Under the pieces are notes generated by a model. That model searched no databases. It was not told where the DNA came from and was given only the letters and a program-made list of their open reading frames with translations. A stretch of DNA of 64,000 nucleotides from Photobacterium sp. SKA34 (GTDB lineage: Bacteria; Pseudomonadota; Gammaproteobacteria; Enterobacterales; Vibrionaceae): assembly GCF_000153325.1 (NCBI RefSeq), contig NZ_CH724141.1:1296067-1360066 (forward strand), given 5' to 3'. This document shows, one piece after another, positions 34,173 through 43,030 of the stretch. The position numbers and the translations under genes are program-made. Numbering within the stretch: the first letter of the stretch is position 1; each line of letters begins with the position of its first letter.

Positions 34173-34844
34173 CTAAGCTAGTATTTTTTCAAGCTCAGCA
34201 AGTGTTGATACTTGATAGGTTGGCTTTATAGTATCAGGCAATACTTGCTTTTGATGATTAAACCAGCATGTATCTATTCCTGCATTGATACCACCTAAGA
34301 TATCTGACTGTGGGTTATCGCCAACCATTAGTACGGAAGTAGGTGCTGGGTTACCCATTTTTTCAAGACTATAATCAAATATACGGCGATCGGGTTTAGC
34401 GACACCGACCTGCTCTGAAATAACAAGTAGATCAAAATAATTGGCTAGACCTGTTTTTTCTAAGCGAATTTTTTGCAATGCAGTAAAGCCATTAGTAATA
34501 ATGCCTAATTTAACTCGACCATTAAGAGAATGAATCAGAGATGTTGTCCCCGGCAAAACTTCGCAAATGTCAGCCATCGCTTGCATGTAATCATCATTGA
34601 GCTGTTGTTCTGTTGTATTTAGTTTTTTTGCCCATACACGAAAACGTGTTTGCTGAAGTTCACTGGCTGAAATATCGCCATTTTGATATTGCACCCATAA
34701 CGGACGGTTAATTAATTCATATTGTTTGAAGTCAGCTTCACTAAAGGCGATATTATAACGAGAAAACATAAGCTGTAGACCTTTAAAAGCGTCAAAATAG
34801 AACAGGGTTTCATCAGCATCAAAAAGAATCCAATCGTATTTCAT
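34173..34844 (-). CDS. yjjG: YjjG-type pyrimidine 5'-nucleotidase (HAD)
   Basis: 223 residues. HAD motifs: DADETL (nucleophile Asp, near residue 7), ITNGF (motif II), the Lys of VAKPDRR (motif III) and GDNPQSD (motif IV). The N-terminus MKYDWILFDADETLF matches E. coli YjjG, so ATG 34844 was chosen rather than an upstream start 51 bases away. YjjG removes phosphate from dUMP, UMP and non-standard pyrimidine nucleotides in the cytoplasm. Monocistronic. Confidence 0.9.
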   Translation of the reverse strand: MKYDWILFDADETLFYFDAFKGLQLMFSRYNIAFSEADFKQYELINRPLWVQYQNGDISASELQQTRFRVWAKKLNTTEQQLNDDYMQAMADICEVLPGTTSLIHSLNGRVKLGIITNGFTALQKIRLEKTGLANYFDLLVISEQVGVAKPDRRIFDYSLEKMGNPAPTSVLMVGDNPQSDILGGINAGIDTCWFNHQKQVLPDTIKPTYQVSTLAELEKILA

Positions 34845-35107
34845 ATGTATCATCGCCTTATAACATCTATCTAAAAATCGTCGAATAACGCGCATATTAC
34901 ACTATAGTGAATGAATAAAAAGTGTGATTTTGGGTGAGAAAAAGTCAAAAGATCTTATGCTGTAAAAGTTAGTGTAATCATATGTGGTAGGTAAGTTTCT
35001 TGTTATTTTATAAATTTTCTGACAAAGAATTGAACATCGTTAGTCAATATCTGGCTACACTTACCAACTATAAGTATTTACGATTTTAAAAAGTATTGGA
35101 GCTCTTT

Positions 35108-35356
35108 ATGGGTATTTTATCTTGGATTATTCTTGGTTTAATTGCTGGTGCATTGGCAAAGTTTTTAATGCCTGGTAAAGATGGCGGTGGTTGGATTGTA
35201 ACAATGGCATTGGGTATTGGCGGTGCATTTGTTGGTGGTTTTGTGGGTAAATTTATTGGTTTAGGCCAAGCAACAGGTGTAAACATTGGCAGCATTATTA
35301 CCGCTACCTTGGGTGCATTTATTATTTTGTTTATTTATAACCGTTTTATTCGTTAA
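35108..35356 (+). CDS. GlsB/YeaQ/YmgE-family small membrane protein
   Basis: 82 residues, three hydrophobic segments rich in Gly, with the typical opening ILSWIILGLIAGALAKFLMPG. The family is annotated as transglycosylase-associated and is often stress-induced. ATG 35108 follows TTGGAGC; a TTG four codons upstream overlaps the ribosome-binding site and is less likely. Confidence 0.85.
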   Translation: MGILSWIILGLIAGALAKFLMPGKDGGGWIVTMALGIGGAFVGGFVGKFIGLGQATGVNIGSIITATLGAFIILFIYNRFIR

Positions 35357-35377
35357 TCTAATGTAATATTACATTAT

Positions 35378-35428
35378 AAAAGCGAGAAATTACCTACAGT
35401 GATATGACGGGTGATTTCTCGCTTTTTT
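35378..35428. terminator. Bidirectional terminator
   Basis: Stem AAAGCGAGAAAT/ATTTCTCGCTTT with a loop of ~23 nt and T-run, between the convergent YeaQ-like and cheV genes. Confidence 0.8.
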
Positions 35429-35431
35429 ATT

Positions 35432-36334
35432 TTAGCTACTTAATGCTAGATGCTGCTCCGCACCCCGTAACATCGCATGAATTAATTCATTTGCTTCAAA
35501 TTTTGTCAGTGCTTCTTGAGCGCCAACTTGGTGTGCTTGAGACACACTTATTTCACTTGAAAGGGATGTGTGTAAAATAATATAGGTTGAGACGAGCGCA
35601 TCGGTATTTTTGACATTGAATGCCAGTTCATATCCGTCTAGCCCTGGCATTTCGATATCACTAACCAAAATATGGAATGGGTCTTTTGCTTGCGCAGCTG
35701 TTTGCATCATATTAAAAGCATCTTGCCCATTTTTGGCAACAAAGTAGGGCACACTGATACTATCAAGTGCTTGAGTTAATTGCTTTCTAGCGACGGCAGA
35801 ATCATCAACTAATAATATTTTTAACGGACGTAAAGTCTCACGTTCAATATCTGTTAATGTCGGCAATAACGTTGAAGGATCATCTGGAAAGATTTTAGAG
35901 AGAAGCAATTCAACATCTAATAGTTGAATCAACTTGTCTGCATCGCGCATAACACCAGTAACAAAAATATCACTACCTAAATGTTGGGGAGGTGCTTCAA
36001 TATTTTGCCAGTTACACTCTGTGATTCTTTCAATCCCTCTGACCAAGAATCCGACTAACTTACGACGACAATCAGTAATGATAATAAAGCAACGTTGGCG
36101 CTCTTCATTGCTGATAGCGGGATAACCAATAGCTTTGGCCATATCAATAACAGGGACTGTGTCACCACGTAATGTAGTTGTACCAAGGACGGTTGGGTGA
36201 GATTTTGGGATAACACTTAAATTTGTATAAGGTACGATTTCACGGACTTTAAGCGTACCAATTGCAAAACTTTGTAGTGTGGACAGCTTAAAAAGTAACA
36301 TCCCTTGTGATGCATTCGTTGCATTCTTTATCAT
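35432..36334 (-). CDS. cheV: Chemotaxis coupling protein CheV
   Basis: 300 residues. An N-terminal CheW-like domain (about 10-160) is followed by a response-regulator receiver domain (about 170-295) with the acidic pair VDDSA, phosphoacceptor Asp in VSDIEMPG and the Thr/Ser and Lys in HTSLS and LTKFE. CheV couples receptors to CheA and adapts the response by phosphorylation. Vibrionaceae have several. It stands alone here. The 332-bp upstream region (36335-36666) shows no gene. Confidence 0.9.
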   Translation of the reverse strand: MIKNATNASQGMLLFKLSTLQSFAIGTLKVREIVPYTNLSVIPKSHPTVLGTTTLRGDTVPVIDMAKAIGYPAISNEERQRCFIIITDCRRKLVGFLVRGIERITECNWQNIEAPPQHLGSDIFVTGVMRDADKLIQLLDVELLLSKIFPDDPSTLLPTLTDIERETLRPLKILLVDDSAVARKQLTQALDSISVPYFVAKNGQDAFNMMQTAAQAKDPFHILVSDIEMPGLDGYELAFNVKNTDALVSTYIILHTSLSSEISVSQAHQVGAQEALTKFEANELIHAMLRGAEQHLALSS

Positions 36335-36666
36335 ACCGAATCCATTGCATAGATAATTTATATTAATTAGTGATTATAATAACACTATCGTAATTTATAC
36401 TAAACGCTTATGAGTAAAATTTTACAATATAATATATTAGTAAATTAATGTGCCTTACAAAAAATTTAATATCAATTTTGATCTAAGTTGAAATAATGTG
36501 TAAAAGTACATTTGTTATATTTATTGAAAATATCGTAGATAACGATAACTATTATTAATAGGTATTGTTTTTTCTTTCAATCTTGGCTGCTTTTTTATCG
36601 CTTACTAATAAGTCAGCCTTATCTTTCTTATAACATATCTTTATTCTTTATTGGTGGCGATAGATC

Positions 36667-37205
36667 ATGTTTTTCAAATACGAAGAGGATACTGCGCCAG
36701 AGCTTATCGTGCCGTCTCAACAGTCGACTGAGCCAAAGCGAATGTTACAATTTACGGTTACAGCAACAGGTGTAGAAAATAATACATTAACATTCAAAGC
36801 AATTAAAATGCACAGATTGCCACTGCAGAAAATAGAAGTTCGATTGTTAGGTTTATTGCGCCTAAAGACAACAGATATCACCACAAGAGTGACGAATATC
36901 GTGTCAGGTGGGCAAGCTGAAACGATAAAATCAGCTGTTAAAGGTAAAAATCCCCCCTTTAAATGACGAGCTCTGGGGTATAAATACCGTTTATTACGCA
37001 GTTGATGGTATCACGTTTAACAATGTAAATTATATTGCGCAATGGTACACGAAAGGTGAGCAGCCTGATTTATAACCTGTATGGTTTGTTGATAATAGTA
37101 ATGATAGGACTGTAACTTCTCAATGGAAGTCCACAAGTGTTAATTATAGTGGCACAAGTTGATAATCCTGATCATAAAAATGCACCATGGAAATTAATTC
37201 AATAG
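36667..37205 (+). pseudogene. Decayed C-terminal part of a secreted chitinase or chitin-binding protein
   Basis: Pieces of a bacterial Ig/PKD-like domain and a type 5/12 carbohydrate-binding domain lie in successive frames. PELIVPSQQS...LQFTVTATG and TLTFKA are in the first frame, NAQIATAEN...IVRFIAPK in a second, TTDITTRVT and AVKGKNPP again in the first. After a stop come ELWGINTVYYAVDG, NYIAQWYTKGEQPDL (stop), then PVWFVDNS and finally NAPWKLIQ. At least four frameshifts or nonsense codons are needed, and no catalytic domain remains. A 99-codon open frame at 36667-36966 is therefore a chance product of decay. Confidence 0.7.
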
Positions 37206-37328
37206 TTTAATGGCTATTTACTAATTGTTTATTAAGTTAGATATTCATAATGACTTTTTCACGGCAAGTTTGTTATTCAACGTTATACTCACAATAGTAT
37301 ATCAACAAAGATCGGTTAAGGAGTGAAC

Positions 37329-37487
37329 ATGGACTTAGTGAATAAAAAAGGCGAAATCGCAGTCTTGGCAGATAATCTAACACTAAAAGAAATTGTTGAT
37401 ATGGGATTTTCCGTCGACTTATGCGATAGCGCTTATGATAAAAATGAACATTGGACAGTAGCATCTAAATCAGAATCACAAGAGTAA
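37329..37487 (+). CDS. Small cytoplasmic protein, 52 residues
   Basis: ATG 37329 follows AAGGAG at good spacing, and a terminator follows the TAA at once, so this short gene looks real. The protein begins MDLVNKKGEIAVLADN and contains TLKEIVDMGFSVDLCDSAYD. It has no signal or membrane segment. No family recognised. Confidence 0.6.
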   Translation: MDLVNKKGEIAVLADNLTLKEIVDMGFSVDLCDSAYDKNEHWTVASKSESQE

Positions 37488-37499
37488 TCGAAAAAATAA

Positions 37500-37533
37500 G
37501 AAAAGCTTCTTTATTAAGAGAAGCTTTTTTGTT
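37500..37533 (+). terminator. Terminator after the 52-residue gene
   Basis: Stem AAAAGCTTCT/AGAAGCTTTT, 8-nt loop, T-run. Confidence 0.8.
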
Positions 37534-37675
37534 CATGTTTATTTTTTATATTGGATATTAATACCAATTAAATGAAAAACATTTAAGTGATATTCTAAAC
37601 ACCGGGAAGATGTAATTTTTATCAGATAGGAGTAAGTTACTATTTTTACTAAATGGATATAAAGAGTATTTTAAG

Positions 37676-37869
37676 ATGAATACTGCAGAACGAGAATTAT
37701 TAGACAAAATCATTGAACTTGATGGTAAAGATTTAACTGCATTATGGGTTTACGAGTAGAGATTATTACTAAAGCACCGACTGAAGATTTAAAGCAAGGG
37801 GCATCAAGTTATCAAATCGAGCGTGAAGAGCATAGTTACCCACATCGAATTTTGATCGTCAAAGAATAA
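37676..37869 (+). pseudogene. Small 64-codon gene with a one-base deletion
   Basis: Frame 1 gives MNTAERELLDKIIELDGKD LTALW and then reaches TAG at 37757. Shifting by one base at the GGG run (37746-37748) continues as GLRVEIITKAPTEDLKQG...HRILIVKE to TAA 37867. One more G would restore an ordinary 64-residue protein. Ribosome-binding site AGTATTTTAAG is weak. Family unknown. Confidence 0.5.
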
Positions 37870-37989
37870 GTGATGGTGCAGTAGTATCCGATTAAAAAAG
37901 CTGTTATAGCTAATGCAATTTGATTTCTAATGGGTATTTATAAGACATGAAAAAGTGATGTCAACTCATGTTCTGTCATACAGTTTTAT

Positions 37990-38255
37990 AACTTATGTTT
38001 ACCATCATAATTTAGATACTGATGTGAGTGATCATTCATCGGTAAATGTTATTGAATGATGATTGTGGACATGTAAAAGGTGATGAATTAATTCAAAAGC
38101 TCTCTTTATTATTACGTTCAAAGGATTTGGTTATTCGTTATGGTGGTGATTTATCATTTAGTTATGGTGTTAAAAATTATTAAGGTGACATCGTTAAGAC
38201 AATGAATATTATTGATGAAAAATGTATGAGAATAAGAAAGCAAAATTGTAAAATA
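37990..38255 (+). pseudogene. Remnant of a GGDEF (diguanylate cyclase) domain
   Basis: The frame 38052-38183 reads LNDDCGHVKGDELIQKLSLL, then LVIRYGGD directly joined to LSFSYGV. The first matches the IND-FGH-GD motif and RYGGD is the start of the GGDEF active-site loop, but the EF and about 30 residues are deleted. An upstream piece in another frame (LDTDVSDHSSVNVIE, ending at a TGA) resembles the preceding strand, and a downstream piece reads GDIVKTMNIIDEK. It is clearly inactive. Confidence 0.6.
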
Positions 38256-38400
38256 ATTTTACCTTGAGAAAATTAAATTAGTTGAGACGTTGTTCATCTT
38301 CGATTAATTTAAGATACATAATATATCTATTACAGGTTATGCGTAGTCAATCAGTCTTTCAGACCTTTTAAATTAAGTCACTGTGCATAGAGGATATTTT

Positions 38401-39057
38401 ATGAAACGTTCTGTTCTAGCAGTTGCAGGTATTGCCGCTGTAGCGTGTATGAGTACTGCAGTATGGGCTGCTAATAATACCACAGAAACGATTAAGCTAT
38501 ATCAAGAGCCTAATGTATCAGCCAAGGTGGTTGAGACGATAAAAACAGATTTGCCTTTGATCACTATTTATAAAAATGAGGGGTAGTCAAAGGTGGGTGA
38601 TCCAAGTAATGGTCAAACAGGTTGGATCCAAACGGTTGATTTAAAAAATGTAGATAGTGCATCAGCGAATGTACAACCAAATCAAACGACTAAAACGGTA
38701 AAAACAGATAATGGTGAAAAGACCGTTACTAAAGGGACTGTGCAGACTCCACAGGGCCCAATGAATTATGAGGTTGTTCAATTTCAATCCAAAGGTGATA
38801 GCGCCAAAGTAGATAAAGCATTCTTTAAACAGTTGCAACAGCAACAAATTGAAATGAATAATGTATTTGCAAACTCATGGAATAGTATGGGAGATATGCA
38901 AATGAATATGTCTAAATTAATGGCAAAACAGCAGCAGCAAATGATGGAAATGCAAAAGCAATTTCAGCAACTTGCGCAGCAAAAAAACGCATCCTCCAAT
39001 AATAAAATTGAATTAAAGGATGCAGCACCAGCGCAGGTACAACATGCAGCGAAATAA
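38401..39057 (+). pseudogene. Periplasmic SH3-like protein interrupted by an amber codon
   Basis: ATG 38401 follows GAGGATATTTT. The signal peptide ends AVWA-ANN, and a bacterial SH3 region (LYQEPNVSAKVVETIK...ITIYKNEG) follows. TAG at 38584-38586 interrupts it where a Trp (TGG) is expected: the same frame continues SKVGDPSNGQTGWIQTVDL and on to the end. The C-terminal half (about 140-215) is Gln/Met-rich and probably coiled coil. A single G-to-A change in a Trp codon explains the break. Without it the product would be 218 residues. Confidence 0.7.
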
Positions 39058-39078
39058 GCTTGTTTTTAATTAAGCAAG

Positions 39079-39132
39079 AAAGCCCCCAATAGGTTTAACT
39101 CATAGAGCATAAAGATTATTGGAGGCTTTTTT
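39079..39132. terminator. Terminator between SH3 gene and DUF6435 gene
   Basis: Stem AAAGCCCCCAAT/ATTGGAGGCTTT (one mismatch) with T-run on the plus strand. Confidence 0.7.
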
Positions 39133-39162
39133 ATTGAAAGTAACAAACTGTTTATTAAAAGC

Positions 39163-39339
39163 TCAGGTTTCAGATTGGTTGAGGTGCTTAATTTGCTGAA
39201 ATAATTCATCAGCTTCTGCTGTTAACCTAGAATAGGTTCTGATGTCGCCATTCCTTTGTGCATGCATGGCTTCTTCAAGTAGCATTGAGTGTCGTTTCTT
39301 TAATTTTTTGGCGGGATTGTTTTTAAACCAAGAAAACAT
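39163..39339 (-). CDS. DUF6435 family small protein
   Basis: 58 residues beginning MFSWFKNNPAKKLKKRH, with AMHAQRNGDIRTYSRLT, the pattern of DUF6435 proteins of gammaproteobacteria. I chose the ATG eight bases after GGAG instead of the ATG two codons upstream, which is too close to it. Basic, helical, function unknown. Confidence 0.75.
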   Translation of the reverse strand: MFSWFKNNPAKKLKKRHSMLLEEAMHAQRNGDIRTYSRLTAEADELFQQIKHLNQSET

Positions 39340-39497
39340 ATACATAACTCCATTAATTATAATTATATCGTATACGTAGTATGCGATATAAAAGATTAAT
39401 TAAGCTAAAATTAAGAACTATTAATTATATTAACGCATTGAATAATAAACGTTATTATGTTCTATTGTTTTTTATGATCTCGATTGGAAATACTACT

Positions 39498-40250
39498 GTG
39501 TTAATTGATATTCACTGCCATTTAGAAGGTGTGCTAGCGGTTGATAGGGAACGGTTTTTTAAGCAAAGCGGCAAAATAGGTGCCGTGTCTATGACCGAGG
39601 CAAGCGCGTTAGAATTGATACACTTAAAACAACAATATTTAGATCAGATTTATCTATTTCTTGGTATTCACCCTGAGAAAGATGTCAGTGAACAAGAGAT
39701 CCAAGCTGTTATTGATCTTATATACCAACATCGGCATTTATTATCTGGAATTGGCGAGGTCGGTATTCCGTTTTTTTATTTAGATGAGAAAACAGAACAA
39801 GAAAAACACCGTATTAAACAGCGAGGAAGTGAACGGTTAGCGCGTTTTGTTAAGATTGCAGCAGAGCTAAAACTACCTGTAAATTTGCATGTGGTAGAAG
39901 ATGATATTCATTATGCGCTGCCTATTTTAAAGAACTACCAAATTAAAGGGGCGTTGTTCCATTGGTATGAAGGCAGTGACGAAAACCTCGCCTTACTTCA
40001 TCAACAAGCGCATTTTATTTCAGTAAGTCCTTGGATCTTTGTCGACTCTCATTACTTAGAGTTCGCGAAGAAAATTCCGCTTGATATGCTGTTGGTGGAG
40101 TCAGATTCACCGTGTAAATACAATGGCGTGCAAGGAGAGCCAAATATGATCAATCAAGTGATTGATTTATTAGCAGAGCATCATCAATTATCACGGGATA
40201 TAATGGCGGCACTAATCAATGAAAATACGAAACGCTTTCTGAAAATTTGA
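39498..40250 (+). CDS. TatD-family metal-dependent hydrolase
   Basis: 250 residues. The metal-binding HCHLEG near the N-terminus, GIGEVG (catalytic Glu), NLHVV (His), FHWYEG (His) and VESDSP (Asp) are the TatD pattern. GTG 39498 is preceded by GGAAA at correct spacing and gives the usual xLIDIHCH start; an in-frame ATG at 39474 and longer starts have no ribosome-binding site. Probably a 3'-5' DNase or related phosphoesterase. It differs from the main TatD by HCHLEG in place of the common DTHCHLD. Confidence 0.8.
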   Translation: MLIDIHCHLEGVLAVDRERFFKQSGKIGAVSMTEASALELIHLKQQYLDQIYLFLGIHPEKDVSEQEIQAVIDLIYQHRHLLSGIGEVGIPFFYLDEKTEQEKHRIKQRGSERLARFVKIAAELKLPVNLHVVEDDIHYALPILKNYQIKGALFHWYEGSDENLALLHQQAHFISVSPWIFVDSHYLEFAKKIPLDMLLVESDSPCKYNGVQGEPNMINQVIDLLAEHHQLSRDIMAALINENTKRFLKI

Positions 40251-40307
40251 ATTTGATGGTTTTCAGGTTGTTTTCGCGTGCGACTATCAAGCTGACATAT
40301 GAAAAGT

Positions 40308-40360
40308 AAAGCCGCCTCTAATATATTAAATTGTGGAATATATTAAAGGCGGCTTTTATT
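40308..40360 (+). terminator. Strong terminator after the TatD gene
   Basis: A long stem, AAAGCCGCCT...AATATATT paired with AATATATT...AGGCGGCTTT, then TTATT. Confidence 0.85.
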
Positions 40361-40400
40361 GTGGTGTGTTTAGCAAAGTAGAGGATTGCGCTTGGTTGCT

Positions 40401-40598
40401 TTAAGTACCCCCAAGCTTGTACAACAACTGTTTTTCAATACGATTCGGTGATCGTCTAAAATAGGACAAATACTCGGTCATAACAGTGAGTTCTACCTTT
40501 TTATTAACCGTTAACGCATCAACACTTGCTAATAACAAATCAACAGACTCAAGCTCTGTTATTACGCATTGTTTCTTCTTATGAAGTTGATCATGGAG
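40401..40598 (-). pseudogene. Open remnant of a small gene
   Basis: Sixty-five sense codons without a usable start: LHDQLHKKKQCVITELESVD, LLLASVDALTV, VELTVMTEYLSYFRRSPNR, ending KLGGT-TAA. The composition is protein-like, unlike neighbouring frames. An upstream in-frame stop (40599-40601) closes it. Probably a 3' gene relic; family unknown. The rest of 40361-40665 shows nothing. Confidence 0.35.
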
Positions 40599-40665
40599 TT
40601 ACTCTAAATTGATATCACACTTTGTTTATAACTTTGTCTTACAGCAAGTGCCACGTTAGTTATCG

Positions 40666-41094
40666 TTACTTTGCAAGAAAACCAACATGCGATAATTGTT
40701 TTTTTGCTGATTGCTCTGATGGTTCATTTGATGATGTCTGCTTTGCTTTTTCATCTAGAGGAAGTAAGCGAAAAATGGGTTGCCCATCTTCTTTTCTCAC
40801 AAAAGCAACTTCACGATAAAGTAGCTTGTCATCACTTTTGACGGCATCTAATTCGTTGTCTTTAATCAGTGATAATGGGCCAATCATGGCTGTACAGTGA
40901 TAAATTTTATGCTCGTAGTTATTAAATAGCTTACAAGGTTGATCGAGTGCGAAACTTTCACCTGGCTCTAAATGACGGCTGTTTTCTACTGCGCTGTTGA
41001 TGTCCGAGATGCTAGCAAATACCGTTGTTGATAAGCTAAGTAACATAATACTCGTTAGCATTGCTAAGGGATGTTTTGATTTAAAAGTAGACAT
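40666..41094 (-). CDS. Periplasmic protein, unknown function
   Basis: 142 residues from ATG 41094 (GGAAAA upstream); the frame extends upstream, but the signal peptide MSTFKSKHPLAM...STTVFA-SIS sets the start. Two cysteines (QPCKLF, YHCTAM) may pair. The C-terminus is polar (KAKQTSSNEPSEQSAKK). I recognise no family. Confidence 0.55.
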   Translation of the reverse strand: MSTFKSKHPLAMLTSIMLLSLSTTVFASISDINSAVENSRHLEPGESFALDQPCKLFNNYEHKIYHCTAMIGPLSLIKDNELDAVKSDDKLLYREVAFVRKEDGQPIFRLLPLDEKAKQTSSNEPSEQSAKKQLSHVGFLAK

Positions 41095-41284
41095 TATATT
41101 TTCCAAACAAAAAGCCAATACCTTATTCACTTCGACTAAAATATTGGCTTTACTAGTATGATGGCTCTTACGACTCGAGTGTACTATCCGTCAGGGGCAA
41201 ATAAAAAGACAATTATTACAACGTTTTTTTTATTTACCACCTGGTGTTTGTTGTATCACCAAAAGTGAAGCCTAATTTTTGAGT

Positions 41285-42664
41285 CTACAGACCGTAAGAA
41301 GCTAGCAAGTTATGAAAATACATTGAGATATTTGCCCAGATTCGGGTGAGCCAGCCGCCTTGCTGAACGCTGTTGAGCGCCACAAGTGTCTCGGCTTTAA
41401 TAACTTTGCCTTTATAAGTTACCGTCATTTCGCCTAATTTTTCCCCTTTATCAACCGGTGCTTTGATGTCATGGTCAAATTGGAGATTAGTTAGCAGATC
41501 TTTCTCATCAACACTTGAAGGAAGAACCAAGGTTAATGGCTTCTCAAGACCTAAAGAGACATTATCTTGTTGTCCTCCCCAAACGTGCTGTTCAGAAAGT
41601 TTGCTGTCTGCTGCATATAAGGTGTCTTGCTTAAAGAAGCGGAAGCCATAATTGAATAGTCCTTTACTTTGAGCTGCGACATCATTCAGTGATTGTGTGC
41701 CCAGAACAACCGCAACCAACTTCATCGGATTATCTGGCATCTTAGCTGAGCTTACCAGTGAGTATCCAGCGGCTTCTGTACTGCCTGTTTTCATACCCGT
41801 CGCATATTGATAGGTGAACAATAAGCGATTGAAATTTGGTTGGCGGATATGATTGTATTCAAAATACTTTTGACTGAAAAAATGAAAGTATTGAGGGTAG
41901 TCGTTCATGATGTGCTGTCCGAGCAGACCAAGATCATAAGCGGTAGAGAAATGTGCTGGTGCTGGCAGGCCCATCACAGTGGTGAAGTGGGTATTGTGCA
42001 TGCCTAGCTTCACTGCAGTCGCGTTCATCATTGAAACGAATGATGATTGTGAGCCCGCAACATAATTTGCCAGTGTTACAGCGGCATCGTTCCCCGATTC
42101 AACAATCACACCCTGAATAAGATCTTTTACTGAAACATAAGAGCCGGGCTTCAAGAACATTCTTGAACCACCAGTGCGCCATGCGACTTCTGGTACGAGT
42201 ACTTTTGAGTCTAATGAGATTACACCGTCGGCCAGTTTTTGCTCAACAATGTACATTAGCATTAACTTAGTGGTGCTAGCAGGAGCCATACGCATGTTGG
42301 CATTGTTGGAAGCAACAATCCGTCCAGTATTGGCATCGATTAAAATGAAAGCCCGCGCATTAAGATTTGGTGGGAATACTCCTTTCTGAGCCCACTTCTG
42401 CACCATAGTTTCAGGGATCCCATTCGCACCGCCGGCTTCTGCTGGTGCAGGAGGCACTTGCACATTTTCTGGGATATTTATTTTTACGTCGATAGCACCA
42501 AAGCTATTTAGTGGTGCTTTAGCTGTTTTGTATTGTGTTGCCGCATAGTAATCACTATCAGGCATGGTGTTCGCCGCATCGTTGCTAGGCGTGGCAAATA
42601 CTGTACTGGAGGAAAATAATGCAGCGATTGCTACTGATAAGGAAAGCTGTTTGATAGTTGTCAT
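41285..42664 (-). CDS. dacA: D-alanyl-D-alanine carboxypeptidase, PBP5/6 family
   Basis: 459 residues with a signal peptide (SSTVFA-TPS). Serine-peptidase motifs: APASTTK (SxxK), ESGNDA (SxN) and MKTGST (KTG). The C-terminal PBP5 domain ends in a probable amphipathic membrane anchor (WLTRIWANISMYFHNLLASYG). It trims the terminal D-Ala of peptidoglycan stem peptides in the periplasm. It is about 60 residues longer than E. coli PBP5 because of an N-terminal insert (residues ~25-95) rich in Pro and Ala. Confidence 0.9.
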   Translation of the reverse strand: MTTIKQLSLSVAIAALFSSSTVFATPSNDAANTMPDSDYYAATQYKTAKAPLNSFGAIDVKINIPENVQVPPAPAEAGGANGIPETMVQKWAQKGVFPPNLNARAFILIDANTGRIVASNNANMRMAPASTTKLMLMYIVEQKLADGVISLDSKVLVPEVAWRTGGSRMFLKPGSYVSVKDLIQGVIVESGNDAAVTLANYVAGSQSSFVSMMNATAVKLGMHNTHFTTVMGLPAPAHFSTAYDLGLLGQHIMNDYPQYFHFFSQKYFEYNHIRQPNFNRLLFTYQYATGMKTGSTEAAGYSLVSSAKMPDNPMKLVAVVLGTQSLNDVAAQSKGLFNYGFRFFKQDTLYAADSKLSEQHVWGGQQDNVSLGLEKPLTLVLPSSVDEKDLLTNLQFDHDIKAPVDKGEKLGEMTVTYKGKVIKAETLVALNSVQQGGWLTRIWANISMYFHNLLASYGL

Positions 42665-42758
42665 AAGGGTTTAAATTTACAGTTATTCACTAAAAGCGCG
42701 ATATAAAAAAGCGAATAGATAAGATACTGACTTTAGAGGGTAATTATTTCCCGCTAGG

Positions 42759-43015
42759 TCAATCCATCACTACCACGGCAATGGTGAGTGCTTTTCCGTT
42801 CTATTCAACTTTACGATGACTTTGGTCACAGAACGCATTATCCATAATGATGTCCTGAGCATTATGTGCCTTAGTGACCTGAATACTGTGATAGCTATAA
42901 CCAAATCATGGTGCTTCAGTCCTGCTTTCTTAGCAGGCCATTCGATCCCCGTATTGGTTATAGCCCTTGTATCTAGTCTGCTTCTATCCTACCAGCAGAA
43001 CCATTATGGAAACCT
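42759..43015 (-). pseudogene. Remnant of a PDZ-domain protein
   Basis: Minus-strand fragments in two or three frames read HNGSAGRIEAD, ITNTGIEWPAKKAGLKHHDLV, VTKAHNAQDIIMDNAF and finally NGKALTIAVVVMD-stop. The PAKKAGLKxxDLVIAI core is a PDZ-domain signature as found in DegP/DegS-type periplasmic proteases. The protease domain is gone and frame changes plus an internal TAG are needed. It lies between dacA and dnaJ. A plus-strand 83-codon frame here is a shadow. Confidence 0.55.
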
Positions 43016-43030
43016 GAACGGTAATGATGT

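Noticed and set aside
42892..42964. Apparent structured RNA: GCTATAACCAA and TTGGTTATAGC enclosing a CCTGCT/AGCAGG hairpin
   Set aside because: The region translates on the minus strand into PDZ-domain fragments, so the pairing is more simply coincidence in a decayed gene.
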